Shown: one piece after another, positions 1 through 8,639 of the stretch
Position numbering within the stretch: the first letter of the stretch is position 1
Layout: every line of letters starts with the position of its first letter
DNA from: Paramagnetospirillum marisnigri
GTDB lineage: Bacteria; Pseudomonadota; Alphaproteobacteria; Rhodospirillales; Magnetospirillaceae
DNA length: 48,970 nucleotides
Assembly (NCBI RefSeq): GCF_001650715.1
Contig: NZ_LWQT01000051.1
Location: forward strand, 1-48,970
Direction: 5' to 3'
The notes under the pieces: model-generated
What the model saw: the letters and a program-made list of their open reading frames with translations, nothing else
The model's database searches: none
Told to the model about the DNA's origin: nothing
Program-made: the position numbers and the translations under genes

Positions 1-49
1 GGGGAGGCCGGGAGGGGGGAGGCCGGGAGGGGGGAGGCCGGGAGGGGGG
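1..49. repeat. 15-bp tandem repeat, about 3.3 copies
   Basis: The unit GGGGAGGCCGGGAGG is repeated exactly three times (1-15, 16-30, 31-45) with a 4-base remainder. The array touches the left edge, so it may be longer. No gene is recognised over it. Confidence 0.85.
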
Positions 50-78
50 CTCGCGTCCACCTGCACTTCCGTTCCCGT

Positions 79-124
79 CAGCCCCCACCCCAACCCACCC
101 CCGGCAAAGCCGAGGGAGGGGGCT
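79..124. repeat. C/G-rich palindromic intergenic repeat, family C
   Basis: A C-rich arm, a short spacer (GGCAAAGCC) and a G-rich arm form a hairpin-like palindrome just past the 3' end of the pentapeptide gene. It resembles the repeats at 45880-46015, so it looks like a dispersed extragenic palindrome. There is no T-tract, so it is not a clear terminator. Confidence 0.55.
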
Positions 125-163
125 GAAACGACGCAGGTTAATGGCTCAACGCTATAGAAAACG

Positions 164-1684
164 TCACTCCGGCTTGGCCGGACGCGACAGGCCGGGCGGC
201 AGGCGGGTGGCCAGATCGCAGATGGTCTTTTCCACCTGCCCCTGGGTCAGCCCCTCGGCCTTGGACAGATCGGCCTCGCGCAGATCGGCGCCGATCAGCA
301 CGGCGCCCTTGAAATCGGCCCCGGCCATGCGGGCGCCGGTCAGGGTGGCGCCCGACAGGTCGGTGCCGCGCAGGACCGCCCCTTCCAGATTGGATAGCCG
401 CAGCTTGGCATGGCGCAGCGCCGCCACCCCCAGATTGGCGCCACCCAGATCCGCCGCCTCCAGCTTGGCGTAACGGAAATCCGAGCCGTCGAGACGGGCA
501 TCGGACAGGCTGGCATCGGACAAGTCCACATCCTTGAAGGTGGCGTTGGGCAGCAGCGCCCCGGTCAGGTCGGCCCCCGCCAGATCCATGCCGGAAAAGG
601 TGGCGCGCTTGCCCTCGGCGCCCTTGCTTTGCAGCCAGGTTCCGTGCTCGGCCACCACGGCTGTGAGGTCGAGGGCCGCCACGTCGCCACCCTTGCGGGC
701 CTTGTGGCCGGACTGTTCCATGGCCTCCTGCCACTGTTGGCGGCGGCGCTCGGCGGCTCGGCGGCGGGCCTCCTCGTCGGGATCGGGCTTGCGCACCGCC
801 AGATCGCCGTCGCCGAGCTTGCCGCCCGCCAGCTTGACCGGCGCAGGCGCCAGATCATCAAGGTCGAGCTTGCCCCCCGAGGGGCGCTTGGCCACGGCCG
901 GGGCGTCGTCCATGTCGAACGACCCGCCCGAGGGACGACGCCCACTGGCTGGCCCGGCGCCGCCACCGCTATATCCGTCCCCCGGAGCAGTCGGCGCGGG
1001 ACGTGGCGCGGGCGCGGCCGGAACAGGAGACGCGGGGCGTGGCGCGGGCGCCGCAGACGGGGCGGCAGGCGCACCCCGCGCCGCCAGCCGGGCGGCCAGG
1101 GCGGCAACCTCGGGGATGGCCTCCTTGGCGGGGGCCGGCGGCGGCGGAGCGAAGCCGGTGACCACGGGCGCGGGCTTGTCCTCGCCCGCCATCTCGGGAA
1201 GCGGATCGGGATCCTTGATGGCGTTCAGTTTGGGCTTGGCCACCACCGTGGCGGGCGCCGCCAGACGCTGGGGATTGGCCAGGGTATCGGCCACCCGGTG
1301 CGACAGTTCATGGCCGGAAATGGGCTTGGGCAGGGTGCCCTCGATGCCCAGGGCCTTGGCCCGGTCGATATCGTCCTTCTGGCTGGACGGCGCCACCACC
1401 AGCACCGGCACCGCTTCGAACGGATTGCCCGCCGGGCGGCGCAGAGCCTCCAGCACCGCCAGTCCCTTTTCCGGCGAGGCCGCCAGGTCCAACAGCACCA
1501 GATCGACGCCACGCCCCATCAGCCCGGCGGTCTCGGCCGGGTCGCTGAACGGCGTCACGTCGCGCACCATCAGTTTGCGGAAGGTCTGGCGGGCAAGAAA
1601 ACGAAATTGATCATCCAGGCCGAACACCAATAGCCGGACATTCTTCCAATCGGTGGCGGTCTGTCCGCCGGTGGGATGACGCAT
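164..1684 (-). CDS. Receiver domain plus pentapeptide-repeat protein
   Basis: About 506 residues in three parts. The N-terminal part (roughly residues 10-120) reads as a response-regulator receiver: an acidic pair in FGLDDQF, a candidate phospho-acceptor Asp in VLLDLAAS and the conserved Lys in LPKPIS. A long Ala/Pro-rich low-complexity linker (about 125-340) follows. The C-terminal part (about 365-480) is a run of pentapeptide repeats with the A(D/N)LxG pattern, which folds as a right-handed quadrilateral beta-helix. ATG 1684 is preferred over the in-frame ATG at 1723 because GAGGGCAGAGGG precedes it and the receiver starts shortly after. It diverges from the Atm1-type exporter. The role is unknown; a phosphorylation-controlled scaffold is an inference. 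Confidence 0.85.
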   Translation of the reverse strand: MRHPTGGQTATDWKNVRLLVFGLDDQFRFLARQTFRKLMVRDVTPFSDPAETAGLMGRGVDLVLLDLAASPEKGLAVLEALRRPAGNPFEAVPVLVVAPSSQKDDIDRAKALGIEGTLPKPISGHELSHRVADTLANPQRLAAPATVVAKPKLNAIKDPDPLPEMAGEDKPAPVVTGFAPPPPAPAKEAIPEVAALAARLAARGAPAAPSAAPAPRPASPVPAAPAPRPAPTAPGDGYSGGGAGPASGRRPSGGSFDMDDAPAVAKRPSGGKLDLDDLAPAPVKLAGGKLGDGDLAVRKPDPDEEARRRAAERRRQQWQEAMEQSGHKARKGGDVAALDLTAVVAEHGTWLQSKGAEGKRATFSGMDLAGADLTGALLPNATFKDVDLSDASLSDARLDGSDFRYAKLEAADLGGANLGVAALRHAKLRLSNLEGAVLRGTDLSGATLTGARMAGADFKGAVLIGADLREADLSKAEGLTQGQVEKTICDLATRLPPGLSRPAKPE

Positions 1685-1819
1685 GAACCCTCTGCCCTCA
1701 ACTCCTCGCCATGGCGGCGCCACGGCAACCTTCCCCCCGCTCCACCATAGTCATCCCTTGCACCCAGGGCAATTGCCTGGCTGTGTCGGGTTGCAACACC
1801 GCGTGACGAGGCTCATGTT

Positions 1820-3667
1820 ATGCGGATGAGACCCCGTACCCCCTCCACCTACGACAAGGCGCGCGGCCAAGGGCCGAACGCCGACTGGACCACCATCCGC
1901 TCACTGCTTCCCTATCTGTGGCCGCCGGGCGAATCCGGCCTGCGGAGTCGGGTGGTGATCGCCATGATCTGCCTGGTGGCGGCCAAGGCCATCGGCGTCG
2001 GCGTGCCGCTGATCTACAAACAGGCGGTGGACGCCCTGACCGCCCGGCCCGAGGCGGTTCTGGTGGTGCCGCTGGGGCTGCTGGTGGCCTATGGCGCGGC
2101 GCGCGTCCTGGCCGGGACCTTCGGCGAGCTGCGCGACATCGTCTTCGCCAAGGTGGCGCAGAAGGCCATCCGCACCGTGGGGCTGCGGGTCTTCCGTCAT
2201 CTGCACCGCCTGGGCCTGCGCTTCCACCTGGACCGCCAGACCGGCGGGGTATCGCGCGCCATCGAGCGCGGCACCAAGGGCATCGAGTTCCTGTTGCAGT
2301 TCATGCTGTTCAACATCATCCCCACCCTGCTGGAGATCGCCCTGGTCACCGCCGTGCTGTGGGGGCTGTACGACATCAGCTTCGCCCTGATCACCGCGGC
2401 GACCATCGTCTGTTACGTCGCCTTCACCTTAGGCATCACCGAGTGGCGCACCAAGTATCGCCGCGCCATGAACGAGACCGATTCCGAGGCCTCGACCAAG
2501 GCCATCGACTCGCTGCTCAACTTCGAGACCGTCAAATACTTCTGCAACGAGGACCACGAGGCCGGGCGCTACGACAAGGCCCTGGCCCGCTACGAGGGCG
2601 CCGCCACCAAGAGCAAGGTGACGCTGTCCATGCTCAATATGGGCCAGGGCGCCATCATCGCCATCGGCCTGACCCTGGTGATGATCCAGGCGGCCCGGGG
2701 CGTCGCCGCCGGGTCCATGACGCTGGGCGACTTCGTGCTGGTCAATGCCTATCTGGTCCAGCTTTACATGCCGCTCAACTTCCTGGGCTTCGTCTATCGC
2801 GAGATCAAGCAGTCGCTGACCGACATGGAATCCATGTTCCGGCTGCTGCGCGAGAATGCCGAGATCGAGGATTCCGCCCATGCCGCGCCGCTGGTCTTGA
2901 GCGGCGGCGAGGTCCGTTTCGACGATGTCCGCTTCGGCTACGATCCCGAGCGGGAAATCCTGGGCGGAGTGTCCTTCACCGTGCCCGCCGGACGCACCGT
3001 CGCCATCGTCGGCCCGTCGGGAGCGGGCAAAAGCACCATTTCGCGGCTGCTGTTCCGTTTCTACGACGTCAATGGCGGCGCCGTGGTCATCGACGGCCAG
3101 GATATCCGCGACATCACCCAGGCCAGCTTGCGCTCGACCATCGGCATCGTTCCCCAGGACACGGTGCTGTTCAACGACACCATCTATTACAACATCGCCT
3201 ATGGCCGCCCCGGCGCCTCGAAGGACGAGATCGAGCAGGCGGCGCAGTTGGCCCGCATCCACGACTTCGTCATCACCCTGCCCCAGGGCTACGATACCCG
3301 CGTCGGCGAGCGCGGCCTGAAGCTGTCGGGCGGCGAGAAGCAGCGCGTCGCCATCGCGCGCACCATCCTGAAGCGCCCTTCCATCCTGATCTTCGACGAG
3401 GCCACCAGCGCGCTGGACACCCATACCGAAAAGGAAATCCAGGTCTCCCTGCGCGAGGTCTCCCGGGACCGCACCACCCTGATCGTGGCGCATCGCCTAT
3501 CCACCGTGGTGGATGCCGACGAAATCCTGGTGCTGGACCAGGGCCGCGTCGTCGAGCGCGGCCGCCACGACCAATTGCTGGCGGCCGATGGCGCCTATGC
3601 CGGGATGTGGCGCAAGCAGCAGGAAGCCGCCCAGTTGCAGGAACGGCTGGAGACGGAACTGGCGTAA
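1820..3667 (+). CDS. atm1: Atm1/HMT1-type ABC exporter (fused permease-ATPase)
   Basis: A 615-residue half-transporter of the Atm1/ABCB7 type. These inner-membrane homodimers export glutathione-linked compounds and bear on Fe-S or heavy-metal homeostasis. The first ~340 residues form the six-helix ABC membrane domain. The ATPase domain shows Walker A GPSGAGKST (about 398), signature LSGGEKQRVAIAR (about 503), Walker B ILIFDEATSALD (about 523) and the H-loop IVAHRLST. The length matches bacterial Atm1 proteins (about 600). GAGG lies 8 nt before ATG 1820; a second ATG at 1826 is possible. It is a single gene, with the convergent ABC-2 operon ending 16 bp downstream. The exact substrate cannot be read from sequence. 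Confidence 0.9.
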   Translation: MRMRPRTPSTYDKARGQGPNADWTTIRSLLPYLWPPGESGLRSRVVIAMICLVAAKAIGVGVPLIYKQAVDALTARPEAVLVVPLGLLVAYGAARVLAGTFGELRDIVFAKVAQKAIRTVGLRVFRHLHRLGLRFHLDRQTGGVSRAIERGTKGIEFLLQFMLFNIIPTLLEIALVTAVLWGLYDISFALITAATIVCYVAFTLGITEWRTKYRRAMNETDSEASTKAIDSLLNFETVKYFCNEDHEAGRYDKALARYEGAATKSKVTLSMLNMGQGAIIAIGLTLVMIQAARGVAAGSMTLGDFVLVNAYLVQLYMPLNFLGFVYREIKQSLTDMESMFRLLRENAEIEDSAHAAPLVLSGGEVRFDDVRFGYDPEREILGGVSFTVPAGRTVAIVGPSGAGKSTISRLLFRFYDVNGGAVVIDGQDIRDITQASLRSTIGIVPQDTVLFNDTIYYNIAYGRPGASKDEIEQAAQLARIHDFVITLPQGYDTRVGERGLKLSGGEKQRVAIARTILKRPSILIFDEATSALDTHTEKEIQVSLREVSRDRTTLIVAHRLSTVVDADEILVLDQGRVVERGRHDQLLAADGAYAGMWRKQQEAAQLQERLETELA

Positions 3668-3683
3668 GTGGCAGCATCGCCGC

Positions 3684-4475
3684 TCAGACGGCGGCCACGC
3701 CTTTTTCCCGCTTCTCCACCCGGATCATGGACAGGCCCAGGCAGGTGGCGGCCCAGGCGATGGTGACCGCCAGCGAGGTCAGGTATTGCGGGTCGGCCAA
3801 CAGGGTGACGGGTCCGCCATAGAACGGCGCCCGGATGATGATCAGGGCATGGCTGACCGGATTGGCCAGCATCACCAGCTTCATGGCCGCCGGAACATTG
3901 CCCAGCGGGAACAAGGCGCCCGAGAGCATCCACAGCGGCATCAGGAACACCATCATCACCGCGTGGAAGGCCGAGGTCGACTTCATGCCCCAGGCCAGCA
4001 GGAATCCCAGGGCCGAGAAACCGATGCCGGTCAGCACGAAGCCCATCAGCAGCAGAACAAGGCTGCCGAGGCCCAGATGCAGCCCGAGGAACGGGGCGGC
4101 TATGGTGAAGATCAGGGTCTGGACCAGGGCGATGGAGGTGGAGCCCAGCACCTTGCCCAGCACAATCCCCAGCCGGGGAACCGGCGCCGCCAGCACGCCC
4201 TGAAGGAAGCCCGCATCCCTGTCCTCGATGATGGTGATGGACGAGAAGATGGAGGCGAACAGCATCATCATCAGCATGACGCCGGGATAGAAATATTCGA
4301 GATAGGTGACGTTTTCCATGCCCGCCGGGCGGAACGAGCCGCCGAAACCGGCGCCCAGGAACAGCCAGAACAGCAGCGGCTGGGCGACAGTGCCCACCAC
4401 CCTCTGGGGCTGGCGGATGAAGCGGGTGAACTCACGCTTGGCCAGCGAGACGGTGACGCGGGTCATGGCGCTCAT
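3684..4475 (-). CDS. ABC-2 type transporter permease
   Basis: A 263-residue integral membrane protein with six predicted hydrophobic segments and the layout of ABC-2 permeases (DrrB/NodJ type). A soluble N-terminal stretch with SLAKREFTRFIRQP precedes the first helix. The start overlaps the stop of the upstream ATPase gene (ATGA), so the two are translationally coupled and form one exporter. ABC-2 exporters move drugs, lipids or polysaccharides outward; the cargo here is not identifiable. Confidence 0.88.
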   Translation of the reverse strand: MSAMTRVTVSLAKREFTRFIRQPQRVVGTVAQPLLFWLFLGAGFGGSFRPAGMENVTYLEYFYPGVMLMMMLFASIFSSITIIEDRDAGFLQGVLAAPVPRLGIVLGKVLGSTSIALVQTLIFTIAAPFLGLHLGLGSLVLLLMGFVLTGIGFSALGFLLAWGMKSTSAFHAVMMVFLMPLWMLSGALFPLGNVPAAMKLVMLANPVSHALIIIRAPFYGGPVTLLADPQYLTSLAVTIAWAATCLGLSMIRVEKREKGVAAV

Positions 4476-5446
4476 GATCCGGTCCTCCGCAGGTCCAGGG
4501 CCAGGGCATGGTCGGGGACGGCGCGGCTGGTGACATGGACGAAGACGTCGTCGAGACCGGGCTGCTTGATGGAAATGGACAGCACCTCGGGCCGGTAGCG
4601 GTCGAGGATTTTTTCCAGCAGCGGCAGGCTTTCGCCGTTCTCGGTCTCCTCCAGGCGGACCTCGTCGCCGATGCAGCGCACCGCCAGGCCCATCTCGGAG
4701 CGCAGCCGGGCGGCCAGACCCTCGGTGTCCTTGGCCTGGACCACCACCATCTCGGTACCGATCATGGCCTTGAGCGCGGCGGGGGTGTCATAGGCCAGCA
4801 GCACGCCCTCGCGCATGATCGCCACCCGGTCGACATCGTCGGCCTCGGCGAAGACATGGCTGGTCATCAGCACGGTCATGCCCCGGCTTTTCTGCAGCCG
4901 ATGCAGGGCGTCGAGGAAATTGCGCCGCGACACCGGATCAAGGCCGGTGGTGGGCTCGTCCAGCAACAGCACCTTGGGATCGGTCATCAGCACCTTGGCC
5001 AGTTCCACCTGCCGCGCCAGTCCGCCCGACAGGGTCGCCACCTGCTGGTCCAGCCGGTCGGCCAGATCGGTCCAGCCCAGCGCCTCGTCGCGGCGGCGGG
5101 AAAACTCCGCCCCGCGCAACCCGTAGAGATCGGCGTGAATCCTCAGATTCTCCGCCACCGACAGATGCTTGTCCACCGCCGGGCTCTGGAACACCACCCC
5201 CAGGATGGTCCGCACCTTCGCCGCCTGGGTGAACAGGTCGAAGCCGCCGATATGCACCGTGCCGGAACTGGGCAGCGCCAGGCCGCACAGGATGCGGAAC
5301 AAGGTGGACTTGCCGCTGCCATTGGGGCCGGACAGGATGGCGAACTCGCCGTCGCCCACCTGTAGAGACAGATCGGAGATGGCGGTGCGGGGCGCCGTCT
5401 TGCGGCTTCCCGGATAGACGTGGGTCAGATGGTCGATACGGATCAT
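4472..5446 (-). CDS. ABC-2 exporter ATP-binding protein
   Basis: The 324-residue ATPase partner of the following permease. It has Walker A GPNGSGKST, signature LSGGLARQVELAK, Walker B VLLLDEPTTGLD and the H-loop MTSHVF. The tail after the ATPase core (about 215 onward) matches the C-terminal extension common in DrrA/NodI-type ATPases. ATG 5446 is chosen over an in-frame GTG at 5455 because GGAAGA lies 9 nt before the ATG but only 2 nt before the GTG. The pair forms a self-contained operon ending against the Atm1 gene. Confidence 0.88.
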   Translation of the reverse strand: MIRIDHLTHVYPGSRKTAPRTAISDLSLQVGDGEFAILSGPNGSGKSTLFRILCGLALPSSGTVHIGGFDLFTQAAKVRTILGVVFQSPAVDKHLSVAENLRIHADLYGLRGAEFSRRRDEALGWTDLADRLDQQVATLSGGLARQVELAKVLMTDPKVLLLDEPTTGLDPVSRRNFLDALHRLQKSRGMTVLMTSHVFAEADDVDRVAIMREGVLLAYDTPAALKAMIGTEMVVVQAKDTEGLAARLRSEMGLAVRCIGDEVRLEETENGESLPLLEKILDRYRPEVLSISIKQPGLDDVFVHVTSRAVPDHALALDLRRTGS

Positions 5447-5541
5447 GGCGGGCACTCTTCCACAGCCCGACGGGTGGGTAAAGAGCTAGCGTCGGCGCAG
5501 CATATTAAAATTTCTCAAGACTGGGATGCGCCACCAACGTG

Positions 5542-5835
5542 TCAGACGCCATCGAACAGCATGTCGATGGCGGGCTTGATGACGAAGTGCTCATGGGCCA
5601 GCGATCCCCGCCGGTTCCGTAACTCCGACACGGGAACCGAGGCCATCATCTGGGGCATCAGCACATAACGGGCATCGCCGATGGTGAAGACGGGATTCAA
5701 CCGCTCGGCGGGCCGGGGGGCGAAATCCACGGGAAGCAAGGGAACCACCATTCGGGTCGCGAACCCGTCCAGCAGGTCGGACTGCGCATCCAGGACCAAG
5801 GTGCCGCCCAGGGCGTAGAGATCGAATTGCGCCAT
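5542..5835 (-). CDS. ccdB: CcdB-family toxin
   Basis: 97 residues matching the CcdB fold family, starting MAQFDLYALGG and containing FTIGDARYVLMPQ. F-plasmid CcdB poisons DNA gyrase. It starts 3 nt after the stop of the antitoxin gene, the usual antitoxin-toxin order. The C-terminus reads MLFDGV; F-plasmid CcdB ends in Trp-Gly-Ile, and that Trp is needed for gyrase poisoning. Here the Trp position is Asp, so gyrase as target and full toxicity are uncertain. Confidence 0.85.
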   Translation of the reverse strand: MAQFDLYALGGTLVLDAQSDLLDGFATRMVVPLLPVDFAPRPAERLNPVFTIGDARYVLMPQMMASVPVSELRNRRGSLAHEHFVIKPAIDMLFDGV

Positions 5836-5838
5836 GCC

Positions 5839-6096
5839 TCAGAACCGCCGATAGCGGGCCAGCGGCAGTCCGTTGCGCTCCACGTGCTCGTTGAACGAGG
5901 CGATGGCGTCGGCATTGTCGTGGCGCCACTGCTTCGCCCGCATTTCCCTGATCTGCATCTCCAGCCCCAGTTCGCAGGCGCGCGAGACATTGATCTTCAG
6001 TCGGCGCGCCAAGTCCAGCAGGCTGGAATTGAGCGTCAGGTTGGCGGCTTTCCTCGGAGCGTCGGGGTCGAATTGAAGATCGTCTTTCAAAGGCAT
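5839..6096 (-). CDS. ccdA: CcdA-family antitoxin
   Basis: 85 residues of the CcdA family. The N-terminal half (KAANLTLNSSLLDLARRL) is typical of a ribbon-helix-helix DNA-binding domain. The C-terminal half (MRAKQWRHDNADAIASFN) is the flexible toxin-neutralising segment. GGGAG lies 6 nt before ATG 6096; the in-frame ATG two codons earlier is too close to that site. The family autorepresses its operon with the toxin, and a palindrome-containing promoter lies directly upstream. Confidence 0.87.
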   Translation of the reverse strand: MPLKDDLQFDPDAPRKAANLTLNSSLLDLARRLKINVSRACELGLEMQIREMRAKQWRHDNADAIASFNEHVERNGLPLARYRRF

Positions 6097-6119
6097 CGGC
6101 ATCTCCCGCACATGACAAG

Positions 6120-6149
6120 ACGGTATGCGCACAAACATGCGCATGTCAA
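6120..6149 (-). promoter_or_regulatory. ccdAB promoter with palindromic operator
   Basis: On the minus strand a consensus -35 TTGACA (plus positions 6144-6149) is followed after 18 bp by TACCGT (6120-6125). The spacer and -35 contain the perfect 12-bp palindrome ACATGCGCATGT (6135-6146) and a further half-site TGCGCA, which fit CcdA/CcdB autorepression. The -35 box overlaps the cobB stop codon (6146-6148). Confidence 0.65.
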
Positions 6150-7549
6150 CTCCGGCCGACTTGCCTCACCTTGCGCACGAAGGCGACGAAGCGCGGCGCC
6201 CAGGGATTGGCGCCGACGCTGCGCAGATGGGCGTAATTGGCCAGGGTATTGCCGACCATGATGCCGTCCTGCTTTTCGGCGATGCCGGCGCCGCGCACCA
6301 CCCGATAGGCGAAGCGGGGCGAGCCCTCGATATTTTCCAGCCGGGAATGGTGGAACTCATGGGCGGGAATGATGCCGGGGCCATCCTCCAGCCGGGGCCA
6401 GGGGAAATCGGCGGTCTCGCGCAACCGGACATAGCCGCGCCCCTGGGGTGCCTTGTGCATCACCGCCTCGCCGGGGATCAGGCCCACCATCTCGCGCCGC
6501 TGGCCGTGCCAGACGATGGCGCGCGACAGGAACATCAACCCGCCGCATTCGGCATAGATGGGCAGACCGGCGCGGCCCCGGGCCAGGATATCGGCCCGCA
6601 ACGAGGCATTGGCCTCCAGCGCCTCTCCTTGGGTCTCGGGAAAGCCGCCGCCGATGAACAGCCCGTCGAGATCGGGCGGCAGGCAGGGATCGCGCAGCGC
6701 ATCGAACGCCACCAACTCGGCCCCAGCGCGGCGCAACGCCTCCATGTCGTCGGGATAATAGAAGCCGAAGGCGACGTCTTGGGCGATGCCGATACGCAGA
6801 TCGGCTTTCGGTGACGCCGCGACGGTGTCGGCGAAGACCTCGACCGGAGCGGCGGTGGCGGCCAGGGCCAGCAGCGCGTCCAGGTCCACCTGGGACGCCA
6901 CCGCCCCGGCCAGCCGGGCGATGGCGGCGGCGGCCTCCTCGGCTTCGTTGGCGGGAACGAGGCCCAGATGCCGCTCGAGAATCCGCATCTCGGGGCCGCG
7001 ATGGACGGCGCCCAGCACCGGGATGCGGGTGTAGTGGGCCACCACGTCGCGCAGCTTCTTCTCGTGGCGGGGGCCGCTGACCTTGTTGAGGATGACACCG
7101 GCGATGCGAAGAGTGGGGTCGAAGGCCTGATAGCCGATCAGCAGCGGCGCGATGCCCCGGGTCATGCCCTCACAATCGACCACCAGAACAACCGGCGCGT
7201 CCAGCCACTGCGCCAGCATGGCCGAGGAATTGGCGCCTTCCAGGTCGACCCCGTCGAACAGGCCCTTGTTGCCCTCGATCAGGCTGAGATCGGCACCGCG
7301 CGAGTCCAGTTCGAACGCCTGACGGATGGCCTTGGGCGGCTGGGTGTGGAAATCCAGGTTGCGGCAGGGGCGGCCGGTTGCCGCCGACAGCCACAAAGGG
7401 TCGATATAGTCCGGCCCCTTCTTGAACGGCTGCACCGCGAGGCCACGCGCCGCCAGGGCGGCGGCGAGGCCCACCGTCACCGTGGTCTTGCCCGAGGACT
7501 TGTGCGCCGCCGAGATCAGCAGCCGGGGGGCCGGTCGGGTCTGGTTCAC
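6146..7549 (-). CDS. cobB: Cobyrinate a,c-diamide synthase
   Basis: About 467 residues. CobB/CbiA performs ATP- and glutamine-dependent amidation of cobyrinate or hydrogenobyrinate side chains a and c in cobalamin synthesis. The N-terminal P-loop domain has SAAHKSSGKTTV and the family segment KKGPDYIDP. The C-terminal class I glutamine amidotransferase domain has the nucleophile Cys in YAECGGLMFLS and a late His (HEFHHS). The chosen GTG start at 7549 overlaps the upstream stop (GTGA), giving translational coupling; an ATG at 7588 lies inside the upstream gene. No other corrin gene is in the window. Confidence 0.88.
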   Translation of the reverse strand: MNQTRPAPRLLISAAHKSSGKTTVTVGLAAALAARGLAVQPFKKGPDYIDPLWLSAATGRPCRNLDFHTQPPKAIRQAFELDSRGADLSLIEGNKGLFDGVDLEGANSSAMLAQWLDAPVVLVVDCEGMTRGIAPLLIGYQAFDPTLRIAGVILNKVSGPRHEKKLRDVVAHYTRIPVLGAVHRGPEMRILERHLGLVPANEAEEAAAAIARLAGAVASQVDLDALLALAATAAPVEVFADTVAASPKADLRIGIAQDVAFGFYYPDDMEALRRAGAELVAFDALRDPCLPPDLDGLFIGGGFPETQGEALEANASLRADILARGRAGLPIYAECGGLMFLSRAIVWHGQRREMVGLIPGEAVMHKAPQGRGYVRLRETADFPWPRLEDGPGIIPAHEFHHSRLENIEGSPRFAYRVVRGAGIAEKQDGIMVGNTLANYAHLRSVGANPWAPRFVAFVRKVRQVGRS

Positions 7550-8547
7550 ACCGCCCCCGGCACCTTTGAGCGGTCGCGCTCGCGCCACAGCACCAGGGCC
7601 ATGCCCTCGGCCTCGTCGATGGAGGCGGCGCGGCCCATGGCGCGCAGCGCGATGGCGGCGGTGCCGGAAATCACCGCCACGGCGGCCTCATCCTCGGCCT
7701 CGCCCCGCCACAGCGCCTTGAGCCGGGACAGGTCCAGGCTGTCCAGATGGGGCCGGGTGCCGGAAATCAGGGCGGGCCAGTCCTCGGACAAGGGCTGGCC
7801 ATCCACCAGGGACAGCACCTCGCATTCCTTTTCCGGGCGGCGTTCCACCTCGCCGCCCTCGCCCTTGAATACCGCCATGCGGGCCTCGCCCAGCAGGCGC
7901 GAGGCCTCCTGGTGCACCGGGCCATAGGCAGGATGGGAGACGCTGGACAAAGCGCAGGCGGCGCGGAAGGGATTGACCAGCCGCGCCACGGTATGAACCG
8001 GCGAGCGCAGGCCCAGCAGGTGACGCAGTTCCATGATGGCGTGCAGTTGGGGCGACAGGTGTTCCAGGGTCATATAGGCGAAATTGCCGCTCTCCAGCCG
8101 CCGGGCGGCGTCGGCGGCACTGGTGGATACCGGCACGCCCAGGGCGGCCAGCGCCTCGGAGGTCCAGACCCGCCCGGCGGTATGGCCTTCCGATCCGTGC
8201 ATGAACACCCGGATGCCGTGGCCCGCCAGCAGCAGCGCCGACAGCACGTAAAGGGGAAGCTGGCGGGTCTTGCCCGCATAGGACGACCAGTCGAGATCGA
8301 TCTGGGGGGCGCCGGGCGGCGGGGCGACGAATTCGCGGATGGCGGCGGCGAGGCCCGCCGCCTCCTCCGGGGTTTCGGTCTTGACCCGCAGCAGGCAGAG
8401 GAAGGCGCCCAGTTGCACCGGCTCCACCTCGCCCTTCATGACCATGCGAAAGCCGTCCCTGGCCTCCTCGAAACTCAGCGGCCGCGACAGGCGCGGTCCC
8501 TTGCCGAGGACACGGACGAATGGGGCGAAGGGATGTTCGTGGCTCAC
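7546..8547 (-). CDS. TrpD2-like glycosyltransferase-family protein
   Basis: 333 residues related to anthranilate phosphoribosyltransferase (TrpD) and closest in style to the TrpD2/YbiB group (FEEARDGFRMVMKGEVEPVQLGAF shape near residues 25-48, then KTRQLPLYVLSALLLAG). The TrpD GTGGD phosphate-binding loop is not seen; the equivalent region reads MHGSEGHTAGR. TrpD2 proteins studied elsewhere bind nucleic acid and lack the Trp-pathway activity, so a tryptophan role is unlikely. The gene overlaps cobB by 4 nt, so the two are co-translated, which hints at a shared context not explained by current family knowledge. Confidence 0.75.
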   Translation of the reverse strand: MSHEHPFAPFVRVLGKGPRLSRPLSFEEARDGFRMVMKGEVEPVQLGAFLCLLRVKTETPEEAAGLAAAIREFVAPPPGAPQIDLDWSSYAGKTRQLPLYVLSALLLAGHGIRVFMHGSEGHTAGRVWTSEALAALGVPVSTSAADAARRLESGNFAYMTLEHLSPQLHAIMELRHLLGLRSPVHTVARLVNPFRAACALSSVSHPAYGPVHQEASRLLGEARMAVFKGEGGEVERRPEKECEVLSLVDGQPLSEDWPALISGTRPHLDSLDLSRLKALWRGEAEDEAAVAVISGTAAIALRAMGRAASIDEAEGMALVLWRERDRSKVPGAV

Positions 8548-8639
8548 GGGGCAACCTCTGTCTTGAACCGATCAACTTGGCCCATGATAGTCGAAGAACA
8601 CCCATGCTTGGAAACATGCTTATTTCAGGAAACCATCAT

